DNA from: Athripsodes cinereus
Lineage: Eukaryota; Arthropoda; Insecta; Trichoptera; Leptoceridae
Direction: 5' to 3'
Length of the DNA stretch: 64,000 nt
Assembly: GCA_947579605.1 (NCBI GenBank)
Contig: OX388314.1
Location: forward strand, 20,705,982 to 20,769,981
Each line of letters begins with the position of its first letter. Position 1 is the first letter of the stretch. Positions 21,697 to 32,587 of the stretch are shown in pieces. The notes beneath the pieces are model-generated. The model saw only the letters and a program-made list of their open reading frames with translations, had not been told where the DNA came from and did no database searches. The translations under genes were made by a program, and so were the position numbers.

Positions 21697-21802
21697 GAAT
21701 ATACTTACTCATGCATTTTGTGTCCATATAAATGTATACAGAGTGGTGCTTTGCGTGCACATATGAAATCTAGACACCCTGAAACATTACACCCTGTAGA
21801 AG
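21697..21802 (+). CDS. C2H2 zinc-finger gene, exon with the last finger
   Basis: The acceptor is TTTATTTCAG. The exon encodes CILC-x12-H-x4-H (PYKCIQSGALRA between, MKSR spacer), a complete finger, then HPETLHPVE. A GTAAAA donor follows in phase 1. Confidence 0.9.
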
Positions 21803-21923
21803 GTAAAATATTTACTATAGAAATTAAATAATTAATATCTCCCAGAGTTCTTTGTAGTTTATTACATTATATATATATTAACTCCCAATTTATGTTAATA
21901 ATGTGATGTCATTTTATTTGTAG

Positions 21924-21952
21924 CAAATAAATTACAACAAGCGCCTAGTTGA
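21924..21952 (+). CDS. C2H2 zinc-finger gene, terminal coding exon
   Basis: After the acceptor TTTATTTGTAG, the phase-1 reading continues for eight full residues (NKLQQAPS) to a TGA at 21950-21952. This frame fits the previous exon exactly, so the gene ends here with a very short tail. AATAAA-like signals occur downstream (near 22472). Confidence 0.75.
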
Positions 21953-24040
21953 GTTGTGAATTTGTCAACAAAATCCGGTGGCATTATAATTTACCATTCA
22001 TTAGTGAACACTTGGAATATGGATGCAACGCAATTGTGATATTATATTTAAGTTTCATTAATTTATTTATACCGTCATGACATTTTCCACTAGTGGGGTA
22101 GCCAGCAGAAGTCAATCTATAATAAACTATGTAGTCTAAGTGACTTGACTTTGGAAAAATTGGATTTATTAATTATTACTACTATAACATCACAAAATAT
22201 CACACAAGCGGGGTAGCCAGTAAACTAGATGCACGTAATATACATGTGATTTGTGGGAATAAAAGAAATGGGACATTCAGGATGGTTGACTCAATCATAT
22301 CTCATTGCTGAATTGAAGATGTTCAATGTCCTATTTGTGATATTTTACAAACATTTTATTGTTTATCCTGTATTTAATATTCAAGTTTTTGATTGCAGTT
22401 CTCATTTATATAGAATTCAGTAGTGCTGGTGGAAGATTAAGAAAAAGACTGATAATGTTTATACAATGTTAATAATAAAAAGTTAACACTTTGTACGGTT
22501 GTTTTTTTTTATTAAATTTTTCACAATGAAAAAATTTATCTTAATTAATTAATCATTTTATTGAATTAACTTACTAAATGTTTCTGTAAGGTACAACTTA
22601 ACTAACACATGATTAAACAATACGTACACAAATCATATTCATACTATCTCAGGGTGAGACAACATATGAATAATGTTCATTGCTTGAATCGTTCATGACA
22701 ATGTACCTACTCCAAATCTTATTAAAATTATTAATTACAAAGTAAAATGACCAAATATAGAGTAAAATAAAATAGATAAGATAAAACACAGAATTGAGCA
22801 TAAAGAATGATTGACTGGGCGACTAAACGTGACCAACCACTTAATAAAGTTTTTGCTACTATATAACTATTTAGGTGATAGCATTGTGGCGAACAAATTA
22901 ATTGAAAATTGATAGGTGATGTATTTAAAACAAACCGCATTCTATTTAAGAGGACATACTTATAAAACCAAAAACATGAAAATAAAAATGTTTAGCAGCT
23001 GGATAGTATTTTCCATCATGAGATTTCAGATTGGAACCCTGCTGCCAACTTATTCCACATTTGTGAAATGGGTGTATTGTTTTATACGAGGATATATTAA
23101 CTTTTATGAAAATATATCCTAATATAATTCTATAAAGCAATAATACACACAACGAAAAATAATTTGGAAAATTTAAGAATAAAAATTTAATTTACGTATT
23201 TCTTCTGGTATTTTCTGTTGACATTTGATATAAGTATGCATTTCAGTTCGTATTTTTCGGCACCTTTTAGCATTTTAAGTTGCTAATTGTTTGTAGCTCG
23301 GATATGATTTTTTAACTAAATATTAGTGGCCAGCTTAGTTTTTTTCCTCACAAATGGTATTAGTCTTTTCAGTTGCCATTTTAATTATTTTCCTTTTTAA
23401 AATCCTTTTTGTGTACTTAAGATTTTCACATCAGTATGTTTATTCTTTCTTATTTATTTATCTTTGAATTGATTTTATTCAAAACTTGATAAATGCTAAA
23501 TTTGTAACATTACAGGAAAGATAATTTTTACACACCAATACTGAGTTATATAACTTATTGATTCGGTTATTTTTAAACCATTGTTTTGAACGAGTTAATA
23601 TTTAAAAAAAAATATATGATGTATCTAGTGGTAGAGTTAAATAATATTGCATGAAAAAAATTCTTTGCAACATTATTATTATCAACCATTACAGTTTTCG
23701 GCCAATGTGATCCATTTGTATTTATTGAGCTTTGAAAACATGCTCCTCTTTAATCGTGGTAAGTATTTTTTTATAAAGATGTATCTAGACTTGTATATCC
23801 ATAAATACTTTCATAGTTAAAAAGGCAGAAGACTTTGTGTACGTAGATTTACATTCCTTTGCAATGTTTTTCTGTAACATGGCATGTTTTAAAATAAACT
23901 GTCTTGGTCATTATTATTATTTGAGATGTTTTTCTCACTTACATGATTGTATTCAGTATTAAAGAAAGTGATAGTTGAGTGATAACCATTTACAGTCTAG
24001 GTACTGTATTGTTAATGAGACATTTTAGTTAGCTTTAGCT
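21953..24040. other. Non-coding region between two convergent genes
   Basis: AT-rich sequence with the 3' untranslated regions of the zinc-finger gene (+) and the NCOA5-like gene (-). A reverse-oriented copy of the dispersed repeat (CATTCAGGATGG, GAATTGAAGATG, GGGGTAGCCAG) lies at about 22060-22340. I see nothing else. Confidence 0.6.
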
Positions 24041-24274
24041 TTATATGATTTTGCTGAGTAGTGCATCCAAAGCTTTCTGTACGGAGGGGTTAGTTATGGT
24101 GGGCGGAGCTGCCACTGGAGCAGGTACCGGGGCTGGTGTCTCCTTGTTATTATTACTATTGGCGTCACTGTTGAGTATACTCATTATTCTTTGTTGTAAA
24201 TCTACTGCCGTCTTGTTTGTATTATCTATAGCACTTTCTCCCAGTTCAATTTTCACCTGTTTTTCCCGACACTC
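24041..24274 (-). CDS. NCOA5: NCOA5-like gene, last coding exon
   Basis: The acceptor is TTTGTTTCAG, phase 0, with stop TAA at 24041. It encodes ECREKQVKIELGE, a helical LQQRIMSILNSD segment, a Pro/Ala linker and the conserved NPSVQKALDALL end. The vertebrate protein has the same order (LQAKILSLFNSG, later NPSVQKALD). Confidence 0.88.
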   Translation of the reverse strand, partial: ECREKQVKIELGESAIDNTNKTAVDLQQRIMSILNSDANSNNNKETPAPVPAPVAAPPTITNPSVQKALDALLSKII

Positions 24275-27200
24275 CTGAAACAAAAACATTGTGAAATAAC
24301 TTTAATTTAGCAAACCAAAGAATACATTAGAAAAAGTGTAGGTTAAAACAAATTATTTGTGTTTTTCATAATTGTCAGGTCAGTAAGCAAAGTATTCAAC
24401 GTGAAGGAAGAAAAATTAAAAACATTCTATATTTCCATTCTTGAATTGGACATTTTTTCTACTGTTATGTAGCAAGACGTCTCTCATTACAACATTAACT
24501 TAACAACAAAACCAGTACTGTCTTAATGTAGGACGTGTAATAAAAAAACACAGAAAAATGTGGGTTCCACTCACAAGTAGGGGTATAGTAGAATTTTTTT
24601 AGAAATGCGCTACGCACACAGTCACAGGTGATTAGTGTATTACAGAACACGTGATTGTATTAGTAACCGAGTAGCATCGCTGTGATTGTGTGGTGTGTAG
24701 TATACTCATCGCTGAAGGATGTGTTAGTAATCATTTACATCTCGAAGGAGGAGCACGTCAGTTTGTTGAAAAATATATCGCTAATTTCGTAAAATAATAC
24801 GGTGACCATGAGTGAAGCAAAGAAACTAGGAATATTGAAATGATTATTTTAATATTTATTTATTCCTTTGTTGTCCTCACGAAAAGAAAAAATACCTGCT
24901 TTTGATCATTTTCATATATTTTGTTAATGGTTTCCACACTTATGGCCACCACTGTATATAATATATATTTTCATGTCACAGGTATATACAGTCGTTCATT
25001 GTATATTAAAAAAAAAAATGTGCTTTCTTATTGTTTCTTTCTTGATTGTATGAATGTCTATGTATATTTGTTATTTTTGTAAGATTTTGAAAAAAATATT
25101 TTCTTTTTAATTTGAATTTTAATTCGCCCTGATTATTATTTTAATATTATGATATTTTACAATCTAATCCTAAGATCATAATATTGCTAAAATGAAACAA
25201 CGAAGTCTGATAAAGAAAGAAAACTAGAAACAAAATCTTCTTATTAGACTAATAAATTTAAATATTATTTATCATACATTCAAACAATGGACACCCTATG
25301 AGCAGCGCACTCTTATCTAAATTCTACTATAGTATGGGTCACCACTTACAAGGGGCAGCTTGCAGACTGACTGCATATGAAACATGCAAGTCATCCACTT
25401 TGAGGTGGCAAACTATATTGCTGATTGAAGATGTTAAAAATGGAATGTTTCACGAGTAGGTTCCTGTTGAGGACACACCAAAACTTGGAGAACATAGTGG
25501 GAGACCTAGATTCACAATCTAATAAAATTATAATCAGTTATTACCTTGACATGGTGTAGGATCGTGTCATACTGTAATACAGTGAGTGTGTGCCCCGCTG
25601 CTAGTTGCTTGAGCAAAGCCATGAGAGCTGGTCTCCCTGCTGCTCTGCCCGTGGTCTGATATTCCCTCCAGTTGTGTGTTATCAAGTCAAACGCATCCTC
25701 TAAAGGCATGTTACGATGTTCTTGCGGGAGGCCGTGTAGTATGTTGAGTGTGAGTGATCTGTGCTCATAGTTCTGTGGCATTATTAATATTGCGTACAAA
25801 CAACCTCTAGATGAAATGCTACCCAGCACTCTACCAATTGGAACATTCTCATTTGGGAATAAAAGATCAACCACTAATCCAATACGCTTTAATTTGTCTT
25901 CTACGAATTCCGCATATTCACTGGAAATAAAAAAAAAAACAATATAGATAATGGAAAAAGTTAGCTACAATTTTTTTTTAATATAGCCAAAACTATAAAA
26001 TTTTAATTTCATAGGATATTTTCAATCCATCTTTAAGATGAAAATCAACACAAAAAATATAATAGTGAAGGAAAATATTTGACTCCTATTTAATTTTTTT
26101 TTTTTACAAACGTTGAGACAATATATCACCAATTGGTTTCAAATAAGTTGCACCAGCCTCACTAGGTTGCCCTGAAATATTTAAAAAAAGAAAAAAAAAC
26201 ATACAATCAACAAGGATTAAGGATTAAATGCTTGGTGGTTAGCTATGAAATCGAAAAAATATTATGATTCAAACTCAATAATGGTAAATTTACCTAACTA
26301 AAATTAAGCTAAACTAATTTAACACATTCATAGAATAATAGCAGACTTTTCTATCGTAAAATCAACAACTATAGGAAAAAGTTTAACCCTAAAACAACTA
26401 TGTGTTATATGGTTAGGGAAACATCTTAGATGACAAACAAAGGGTTCTGGATAGATGGGTGGAATACTTAGAAGTTGTTTGGATACAATGTCATGGAGCA
26501 ACAAATGGGAACACAGAGTCACCTCCAAATAATTCGAGGGTATACAACCAAAATGCACTAAGTCATTTCAGTTTTGAGATGACATGGTGGCAGTTAAATG
26601 AAAAAAAATGTGTTTAGATCAATACAAATTCGCCATGTATTGTTTGAACTTTAATTAAGATGATATTGGTAAGTGACTTTTAGGCTTTGCAAACAAATTT
26701 AAACATAGGAAATATGTAAATTACTTGAATAGTTTTTGACAACTTTTGTAGCGCTAGACTGACTTAGTACATTTTGGTTGTATACCCTCGATATGATTGT
26801 GATTAAAATTTCCAAAAAAGTATGCATACTAATAAAACACCTGGATTTGATAATCTGCCTACTGAAGCGTTCAAGTAAAGTGGTGAGGATTTAGAATCAT
26901 TCACAAAATCGCCTGCGACATCTGGCATCATGAAATATGTATTACCAAATGAGTGAAATTGTAGTATAATCTGTTCCCTGCTCAAAATAGGAGTTTCCAT
27001 GAGTTGCTACAATTATAGGGATCCACTATTTGTCAATATCACCCTTTTAAATATAGTATATAAGATACTCTCAAACGTTCTTTGCAACAGATTGCAGAAC
27101 TACTCTGAATGTGCAATTGGAAAATATCAAACCAGGTTTTATAGGGGAAATCAACAACATATCAAATATTTTCTCTCAGACGTATATTAGAAAAGACTAT

Positions 27201-30200
27201 ACAGTAAAACCTTCATACATACTACTTATTCATAGACTAAGGCTGCCTGTGACATGGTCAATAGGACAAAACTGTATGAGACTATAACTGAATTTAATTT
27301 GTGCCAATTAATTCTCTGTATACCCACCTAAATTTATTAAATCACAATTCATGAAATTATTATTTGTTGATTCAACACAAAACATCAATTATCTCAATTA
27401 AATATAAGTGTGGCTTGACACATTGTAATGAAACACCATCCAAATCCATAACAATTGATAGTAAGTAATACATACGTAAGAGCTCTAGAGACTACTATAA
27501 TCTCACAGTCATTCCTCTCAGTGATGGTGTCAGCCAGGTGATAGTTGCCCAACTGCATGCGTCCATATCTGTCATACCCAGCATCCAACTCCCAAGGGTC
27601 ACCTGAAAATTGTAATATTTTAGAAATCATAATTAAAACTTCAAAAAAAAGTGATTGGTATCATGAAGGTGGTTTCATGAACTTTCAATCTGAGACTCGC
27701 ACTTTCATCACAGGTGAATGTGTCAACAAAAATAGCGTAAATGAGGAATACAACACTGATCATAGTGCAGTTGTCTTCCAACATAGTTATGTTACTAACC
27801 TGCATAGTGTCCCCTGGGTAGAGGAGACCTGTCTCTGTACTCTCCACCTAATCCGCCGCCGCGTCGCCTTCCTCCCCTACCCCTGCGCCCCCCCTCTCCC
27901 CAGCGCTCCTCCCCTCCTCCCACATCTCTTTCCATCACAGCCATCTCATCCTCTTGGTCTTCTAATGCTGTGTTGCAAGTGTCTGTAATTGTTTGGCTGG
28001 AACTCCTGCAATATATACATAATCACAAAATGTCATGCACAAAAGGTGAGTATATTCAAAATTTCCTCAACTTCACTGTCAAATATTGTAGTTTTGTTCT
28101 ATTAAGTGATGGAATCTATTAAGTACCATTGCATTGGAAGGCAAGTCTGAAAATATATATATATATATATATATATACACTTATGATACAAATAATATTT
28201 ATTATAATTGTATTTCTTGTCATGGTTTCTTAATATTTCATTTGTTATTATTTTTATTTTAATCTTATAAAGGAAAACAGAGTGTATTTTATGTAATTTG
28301 TGTTAAACACTGTATTGTATTATTAATAAGCAATCATAAAATCATATGATATCAAAGCATAATAACCATGAGCAATTGGCGAGCTTATTGCCTCCAGGGA
28401 TCTTCCAGCTAAATAGCTACCAGTTAATAAGAGGCAATAGCCATTTATTGTATCAATAAATAAATAAGCTGCAGCATCAAATAACACCAGACCTAACCCA
28501 AAATCAGTCAAATGTAAAAAATTTAAATGCAGGCGCATACAAAAAATTCAAACAATAAATTTTGATTAATTGTATCGGCATTTACTTTGTAACACTTCAT
28601 TTTAAATTATCAAATAAAATAAAATAAATATTTATTATTATTTTGTTTTGTGTTACTGTTGAGTAAGACTAACACACATTCGATATTATAAATCTCTTCA
28701 CTAATATACCCATTGATGATAGTAGAGTTGTGTTTGTAGATTTATTAAACAAATCACCGCTAGACGATAGTGTAAAAGAAGAAATGATTAGAATGTTTAA
28801 CGCTTGTGTCGATCAAAACTATTTTGAATTCGATAATAATTATTATTCTCAGCCATCTGGATTAGCAATGGGGTCCCCAGTGAGTCCGATTATTTCAGAA
28901 ATATTTTTAAATAACCTTGAACACAATTTGTTTAATTCTGATCATTTTTCTCTTAAGAATAACATTGTAAAGTGGGTTAGATATGTAGACGATGTTCTGT
29001 GTATATTTAAGGGCACTGATCGGCTTCTTGACTCTCTGCATTCGTACATCAACAATCTACATCCCAATATAAAATTTACGTGAGAATCCAATCCCGATAA
29101 CACACTTAATTACCTAGACCTCACTCTAAAAATCATCAACAATAAAATTGACTTCAACATATATAGAAAACCGACACATACTGACTCGATTATTCACTCT
29201 ACTTCTAACCACCCTCTGTCACACAAACATTCAAGCTTCCACTTTATGACTGACAGACTTGTTTCAACTCCTCTTAATACTGTCAACTATAATAACGAAC
29301 TTAACACTATCAAACAAATCGCGGTAAACAACGGTTATAACACTAACTTGATAGACCACTTAGTAAACAATAAACAGAAGACTCGACTGTTTAGACAATT
29401 TATTTATCATACTTACAATACTAAAGATACACCGAATAGAGCTTGGAGAAAAATATTGTACATAGGAAAGTCTAAACAATTAACGAAACTATTTCCCGAC
29501 ATAATTCGACCAGCCTTCTACACGAACAACAAACTTGCCAACTTATTAGCCAACTCTAAATCAAAGACGGACATTCTAAAGAAAAGCGGGGTGTACAAAA
29601 TTAAATGTGGGGACTGTAATAAAGTATACATAGGACAGACGTTTAGGAACTTAAAAACTAGAATTAACGAGCACCGATGATGTATTACCAATAACAATTT
29701 TTCTGAATTTGCAAACCATATAATAGAAACTGACCACTCTTTTAGCAACCATAGTTTAAAATTATTACATACACACACATACCGACCAACTTTGACAGCA
29801 CTGGAAGCAATAGAAATTAATAAAAATAATAACTCGACTACTACAGCTATTAATAATAATAATCTTCCGAATTCGTCTCCCTTACTGCAACTGTTCTCCA
29901 TCTCATATTCCAAGAACTTCACGCCTGAAACCAACACGACCCCGCCTACCCCTACACCCTCACTGTAAATCCTAACGAACTTTTGTATTTGTTTTTGTTT
30001 AATTCAGTATAGATCAGCACCTGATGATGCGAACTCGGAGTCCGCGAAACCGGTCGTGCGTTAGTCTTACTCAACAGTAACACAAAACAAAATAATAATA
30101 AATATTTATTTTATTTTATTTGATAATAAATTTTGAGCTTAAAAATCAACAAAACTTTACTGGATTCTAACTTTCCAGATGAAATACTACATATCTACAT

Positions 30201-30742
30201 AGAAATAATCCAAAAAATCAACATATAGGCAAGTCCAGGAGATTTGGAAAAGTTCCGAATCAGTTATGGTACAGGCCCACCTTTTGGTGTTTATACAAAC
30301 ATAAATAATATGCTTGTACTGTATACTGCAATGATATTCCAATACAGTATAATTTATTTATTTTATAAATGTTTAAGGGAATGATTGATATAATATCAAC
30401 ACTTAATTTGTTGAAAAAAAAATAATTGATGTTTTTTTTAGTTGATAGATGTAAAATGTATAAAGATCTAAATACTAACTTGTTCTGCATTACTCCTTTA
30501 ACAACAAGACTTCTCCCAGAACATTTGACATGTTTTTTCTGTATGGCTTCTGCTGCACTCTCGTCTGATTCAAACTGAACAAACCCATAGCCCCGGTTTA
30601 CTTTTATACCCAATATGTTGCCAAATTCTTTAAACACTTCATACAACTGATCTGAATCTATTTCATCACTGAGACCTCCCACATACACACGACTGTTGGC
30701 TGTCGATGCATCTTTCATATCCATATCAGGAAAGTTCGGCAT
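24041..30742 (-). CDS. NCOA5: NCOA5-like coactivator with N-terminal RRM (five coding exons, 401 aa)
   Basis: Exons 30742-30480, 28005-27800, 27602-27476, 25920-25545 and 24274-24041 join in frame with AG/GT boundaries throughout and give 401 residues. The order is an RNA-recognition motif (about residues 17-85), an Arg/Gly-rich linker, then the NCOA5 core: DCEIIVVSRALTEYAEF, VVDLLFP, and LPQEHRNMPLEDAF. The C-terminus ends with NPSVQKALDALLSKI, matching the end of vertebrate NCOA5 (coactivator independent of AF-2). NCOA5 acts in the nucleus as a modulator of nuclear-receptor transcription; the RRM suggests RNA binding as well. The ATG coincides with the first base of its exon, so a non-coding or differently starting first exon lies upstream. 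The intron after exon 1 holds a Penelope-like element. Confidence 0.88.
25545..25920 (-). CDS. NCOA5: NCOA5-like gene, core exon
   Basis: 376 nt, acceptor TTATTTCCAG, donor GTAATA. It contains the anticodon-binding-like core of NCOA5: VVDLLFPNENVPIGRVL, YAILIMPQNYEHRSLTLNI and QEHRNMPLEDAFDLI, then a helix HTLTVLQYDTILHHVK. This is the segment that identifies the family. Confidence 0.92.
26108..26171 (-). other. Exon-like segment in an NCOA5 intron
   Basis: A strong acceptor (long pyrimidine run, then TTTCAG) precedes 64 nt open in one frame and ending at a weak GTAAAA donor. Entry phase 1 and exit phase 2 are the same as those of the neighbouring exon 27602-27476, so it could only replace that exon, not join it. 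Without transcript data it may be a fossil exon. Confidence 0.3.
26535..26790. mobile_element. MITE-like element with about 31-bp terminal inverted repeats
   Basis: CGAGGGTATACAACCAAAAT at 26535 is mirrored by ATTTTGGTTGTATACCCTCG ending at 26790. The complementarity extends about 31 bp with one mismatch. The 256-bp interior is AT-rich and non-coding. No clear target duplication is seen. Confidence 0.75.
26809..27320 (+). pseudogene. Decayed LINE reverse transcriptase fragment
   Basis: With stops and frame changes, translation shows NKTPGFDNLPTEAF, then a NYRDPLFVNITLLNIVYKIL motif with CNRLQN and IGKYQTRF. Near 27240 comes MVNRTKLYETITEFNL. This is the order of RT motifs in RTE/CR1-like LINEs. 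It lies antisense in an NCOA5 intron and is old compared with the other elements here. Confidence 0.65.
27476..27602 (-). CDS. NCOA5: NCOA5-like gene, third coding exon
   Basis: Acceptor AATTTTCAG, donor GTATGT, phases 1 and 2. It encodes DPWELDAGYDRYGRMQLGNY and then DCEIIVVSRAL, the start of the NCOA5 core (vertebrate DCSVIVVNKQ). Confidence 0.88.
27800..28005 (-). CDS. NCOA5: NCOA5-like gene, second coding exon (RGG-rich linker)
   Basis: Acceptor ATATTGCAG, donor GTTAGT. It encodes an acidic stretch LEDQEDEMAVMERD followed by GRRGRGGRRRGGG and YRDRSPLPRG, an RGG-type low-complexity region of the kind that contacts RNA. This exon is much richer in G and C than its surroundings. Confidence 0.85.
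28151..28182. repeat. TA microsatellite
   Basis: About 14 TA units in the intron between the RRM exon and the RGG exon of the NCOA5-like gene. Confidence 0.9.
28608..28673 (+). repeat. Left inverted repeat of the Penelope-like element
   Basis: Exact reverse complement of 30060-30125 over all 66 bases. RT coding begins about 18 bases after it. Confidence 0.95.
28691..29968 (+). pseudogene. Penelope-like RT with GIY-YIG endonuclease, two in-frame stops
   Basis: The frame opens inside RT with NLFTNIPIDDSRVV, then SGLAMGSPVSPIISEIFLNN and the catalytic WVRYVDDVLCIF, then YLDLTLKI and FNIYRKPTHTDS. The GIY-YIG domain follows near 29585-29677 with GVYKIKCGDCNKVYIGQT and LKTRINEHR. In-frame TGA codons at 29081 and 29678 interrupt it without changing frame; the second sits in a spot where an arginine CGA would be expected. 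Reading continues to a TAA at 29966. The N-terminal part and the first RT motifs are missing, so the copy is dead. Confidence 0.88.
30017..30059 (+). ncRNA. Hammerhead-ribozyme-like motif of the Penelope-like element
   Basis: Core CTGATGA (30021-30027) and GAAA (30046-30049) are both present. Stem I pairs GCAC (30017-30020) with GTGC (30056-30059). Stem II pairs GCG/CGC and ACT/AGT around a CGG loop with one A-C mismatch and one extra T after the core. Stem III is the 4-nt palindrome CCGG followed by the TC cleavage step. Such short palindromic stem III forms are known from Penelope-element hammerheads, which are thought to work as dimers. Activity of this copy is not shown by sequence. Confidence 0.7.
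30060..30125 (-). repeat. Right inverted repeat of the Penelope-like element
   Basis: Exact reverse complement of 28608-28673; begins immediately after the ribozyme-like motif. Confidence 0.95.
30480..30742 (-). CDS. NCOA5: NCOA5-like gene, first coding exon (RRM)
   Basis: The acceptor ATATTTTAG is directly followed by ATG; the donor is GTTAGT. It encodes an RNA-recognition motif with RNP2 VYVGGL and RNP1 RGYGFVQF, and helices around DQLYEVFKEFG and AAEAIQKKH. The domain is nearly complete in this one exon. Confidence 0.9.
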
Positions 30743-31534
30743 CTAAAATATAATAGAATATTAAACCTCTGTATTTCCAATAGTAAATGTATGAGGAAGT
30801 GTATGAATGTGGAGGAAAAGAATTAAGTATAGAACAACATAGCATTTTTTGTCTCTGCCTACTCCACTTGGCATACAATATGAGGGTTTCAGTTTTGTAT
30901 TTTTAAAAAATATCATGGAGACCTCCGAAACAGATTAAAGGTTTTCAATTTCATCTATAAGAACTTAAATGTTCAGTAAAAGGTGGGTGGGCTAAAATAT
31001 TCAGCAATCAGGTAAAAACATATACATTCACTGGCTAACACATTAGTGCTAAATGAAGTTATTGTCTAGTCTAGATGTTTATAGGAAGACATCGCTATTA
31101 TTATAAGTCTCTAAGTAAGGGTATATTCTTGAACAATTCTGCGAGACACTTTTAGCACACTGAAAATGAGTGGTTAAGATTATTCAACATACATAACATT
31201 TATTTTGTTATAAATATGTTCCCTCAAATTTTAAATAAAGACAATTTCCAACCTTGTAACTTTCGTAGTTGTCGATTTTTCAAAACAATAGCAACTGGCT
31301 CGATTTATATCATTAATATCTATATCTTTATTTCATGAGATGATTTATATATAATTAAAATAAACAATTGCAAAATGCCGGACGCTTCAACCGCTTTCCT
31401 CGAACAATTTTGACATGCATGTAGACCATAGAAACCGAAACATAATATTGACATTTGTTTTAAATGTGGCCAGTAATATAAGTATCCTTTACTTTTTGAT
31501 TTGTTACTCATCACGAATATTCATGTTTTCTTAA
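30743..31534. other. Upstream region of the NCOA5-like gene
   Basis: Presumably contains the promoter and a non-coding first exon of the NCOA5-like gene. I could not place either. No repeat or gene signature is recognised. Confidence 0.4.
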
Positions 31535-31997
31535 GGGTCGTTCACATACGTTCACTTTCAGTGATCACTCCGGATGATCCTCCAAGATGAACAAATGTGA
31601 ACGGGCGTTTCATCGCTAGTGATCACTAGCGATGACGGAGGAAAGAGATTACCACTCGTCATAATTTTGATGAAAGGTCCTTTCACTGAAACGACCATAA
31701 ACAAGTTTATTTGTTTAATTCTCTATGAATTTGTATTGAATGTCAGAACCATGTACAAAATTATTATGCAGTCGAGAGCTATATTAATTTAATTTATGTG
31801 TTATTTTTAATTTTTGAATTTGTTTAATTATTTTTATACGAAAATACGTCAAACTAAATACAACATGACCGTGAGTGTTGACACGGCAGTGAAAGCATAG
31901 GATGAACAAATGTGAACAGACGTGTTCACTTTCGATGAACAGGTTTGACCCTGACACTCTGGATGATCATCCAAAGTGAAGCAATGTGAATGCTACT
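31535..31997. mobile_element. MITE-like element flanked by TTAA
   Basis: GGGTCGTTCACATACGTTCA at the left is roughly mirrored at the right by GTGAAGCAATGTGAATGCTA. Inner blocks GGATGATCC and GGATGATCATCC add to the symmetry. TTAA borders both ends (31531-31534 and 31998-32001). The 463-bp body is non-coding. Confidence 0.65.
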
Positions 31998-32326
31998 TTA
32001 AATAAAACTACAGTAGAAGTCCGATAATCCGGCACGTTCGGGACCGGCTCGGTGCCGGATTATCGAAAATTCCGGTCTATCGGGCGGTAATTATAAGAAC
32101 AATTAGGTTAATAATTAAACTACAAATACAGTGTGCAAATACATACAACAAAGTTTATTTTACATTTCATATAATGTATATACACGTACTGTAAAATATA
32201 TTTCACTTAGGTTTAAAAAAGTCATGAATGACTTCATGTTTTCTTGACTTTTGGCGTTTAGTATAAAATTTATTTCTAATGATATGGAAATCAATAATTT
32301 CTGAAGCACTGTAGCTAGTACTAGCC

Positions 32327-32587
32327 TCAGCAAAACGTATTTAGTGATTCTGCAGCTTCTGCCCAGCTGATTTTTTTCTTTTCCTTCGTTTCGGCATCTG
32401 AGTCACTTTCTTCAAGATTTTGAGTAGGCTGAGGGTTAACTACAATGCTTACAACAATACCGAGCACTTCCGGATGATCCCGAACTATCCCGAAAATTTC
32501 CGAATAGCTCTTGAGCGTTTTTATTTGCTTTAAAGACACACTTTTGGAAAAAAACAAATTTTTTACAATTTTATGGGCAGCGTTCAT
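32327..32587 (-). pseudogene. Tigger-like transposase remnant (C-terminal piece)
   Basis: A short frame ending in KKISWAEAAESLNTF, a phrase resembling the C-terminal part of pogo/Tigger transposases, preceded by an acidic ESDSDAETKEK segment. The N-terminal DNA-binding and DDE parts are absent. The first residues of the ORF come from the neighbouring repeat. Confidence 0.5.

Larger units (their letters stand above)
28608..30125 (+). mobile_element. Penelope-like element, 5'-truncated, with 66-bp inverted ends
   Basis: The ORF encodes Penelope-type RT and a GIY-YIG endonuclease. The first 66 bases (28608-28673) and the last 66 (30060-30125) are exact reverse complements. Inverted copies of the 3' end in front of a truncated body are a known Penelope arrangement. 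A hammerhead-like ribozyme motif adjoins the right repeat. The element sits antisense in the NCOA5-like intron. No target duplication is evident. Confidence 0.88.

Noticed and set aside
31320..31514. A short minus-strand ORF upstream of the NCOA5-like RRM exon
   Set aside because: No donor in frame with the RRM exon and no similarity to NCOA5 N-termini; probably chance.
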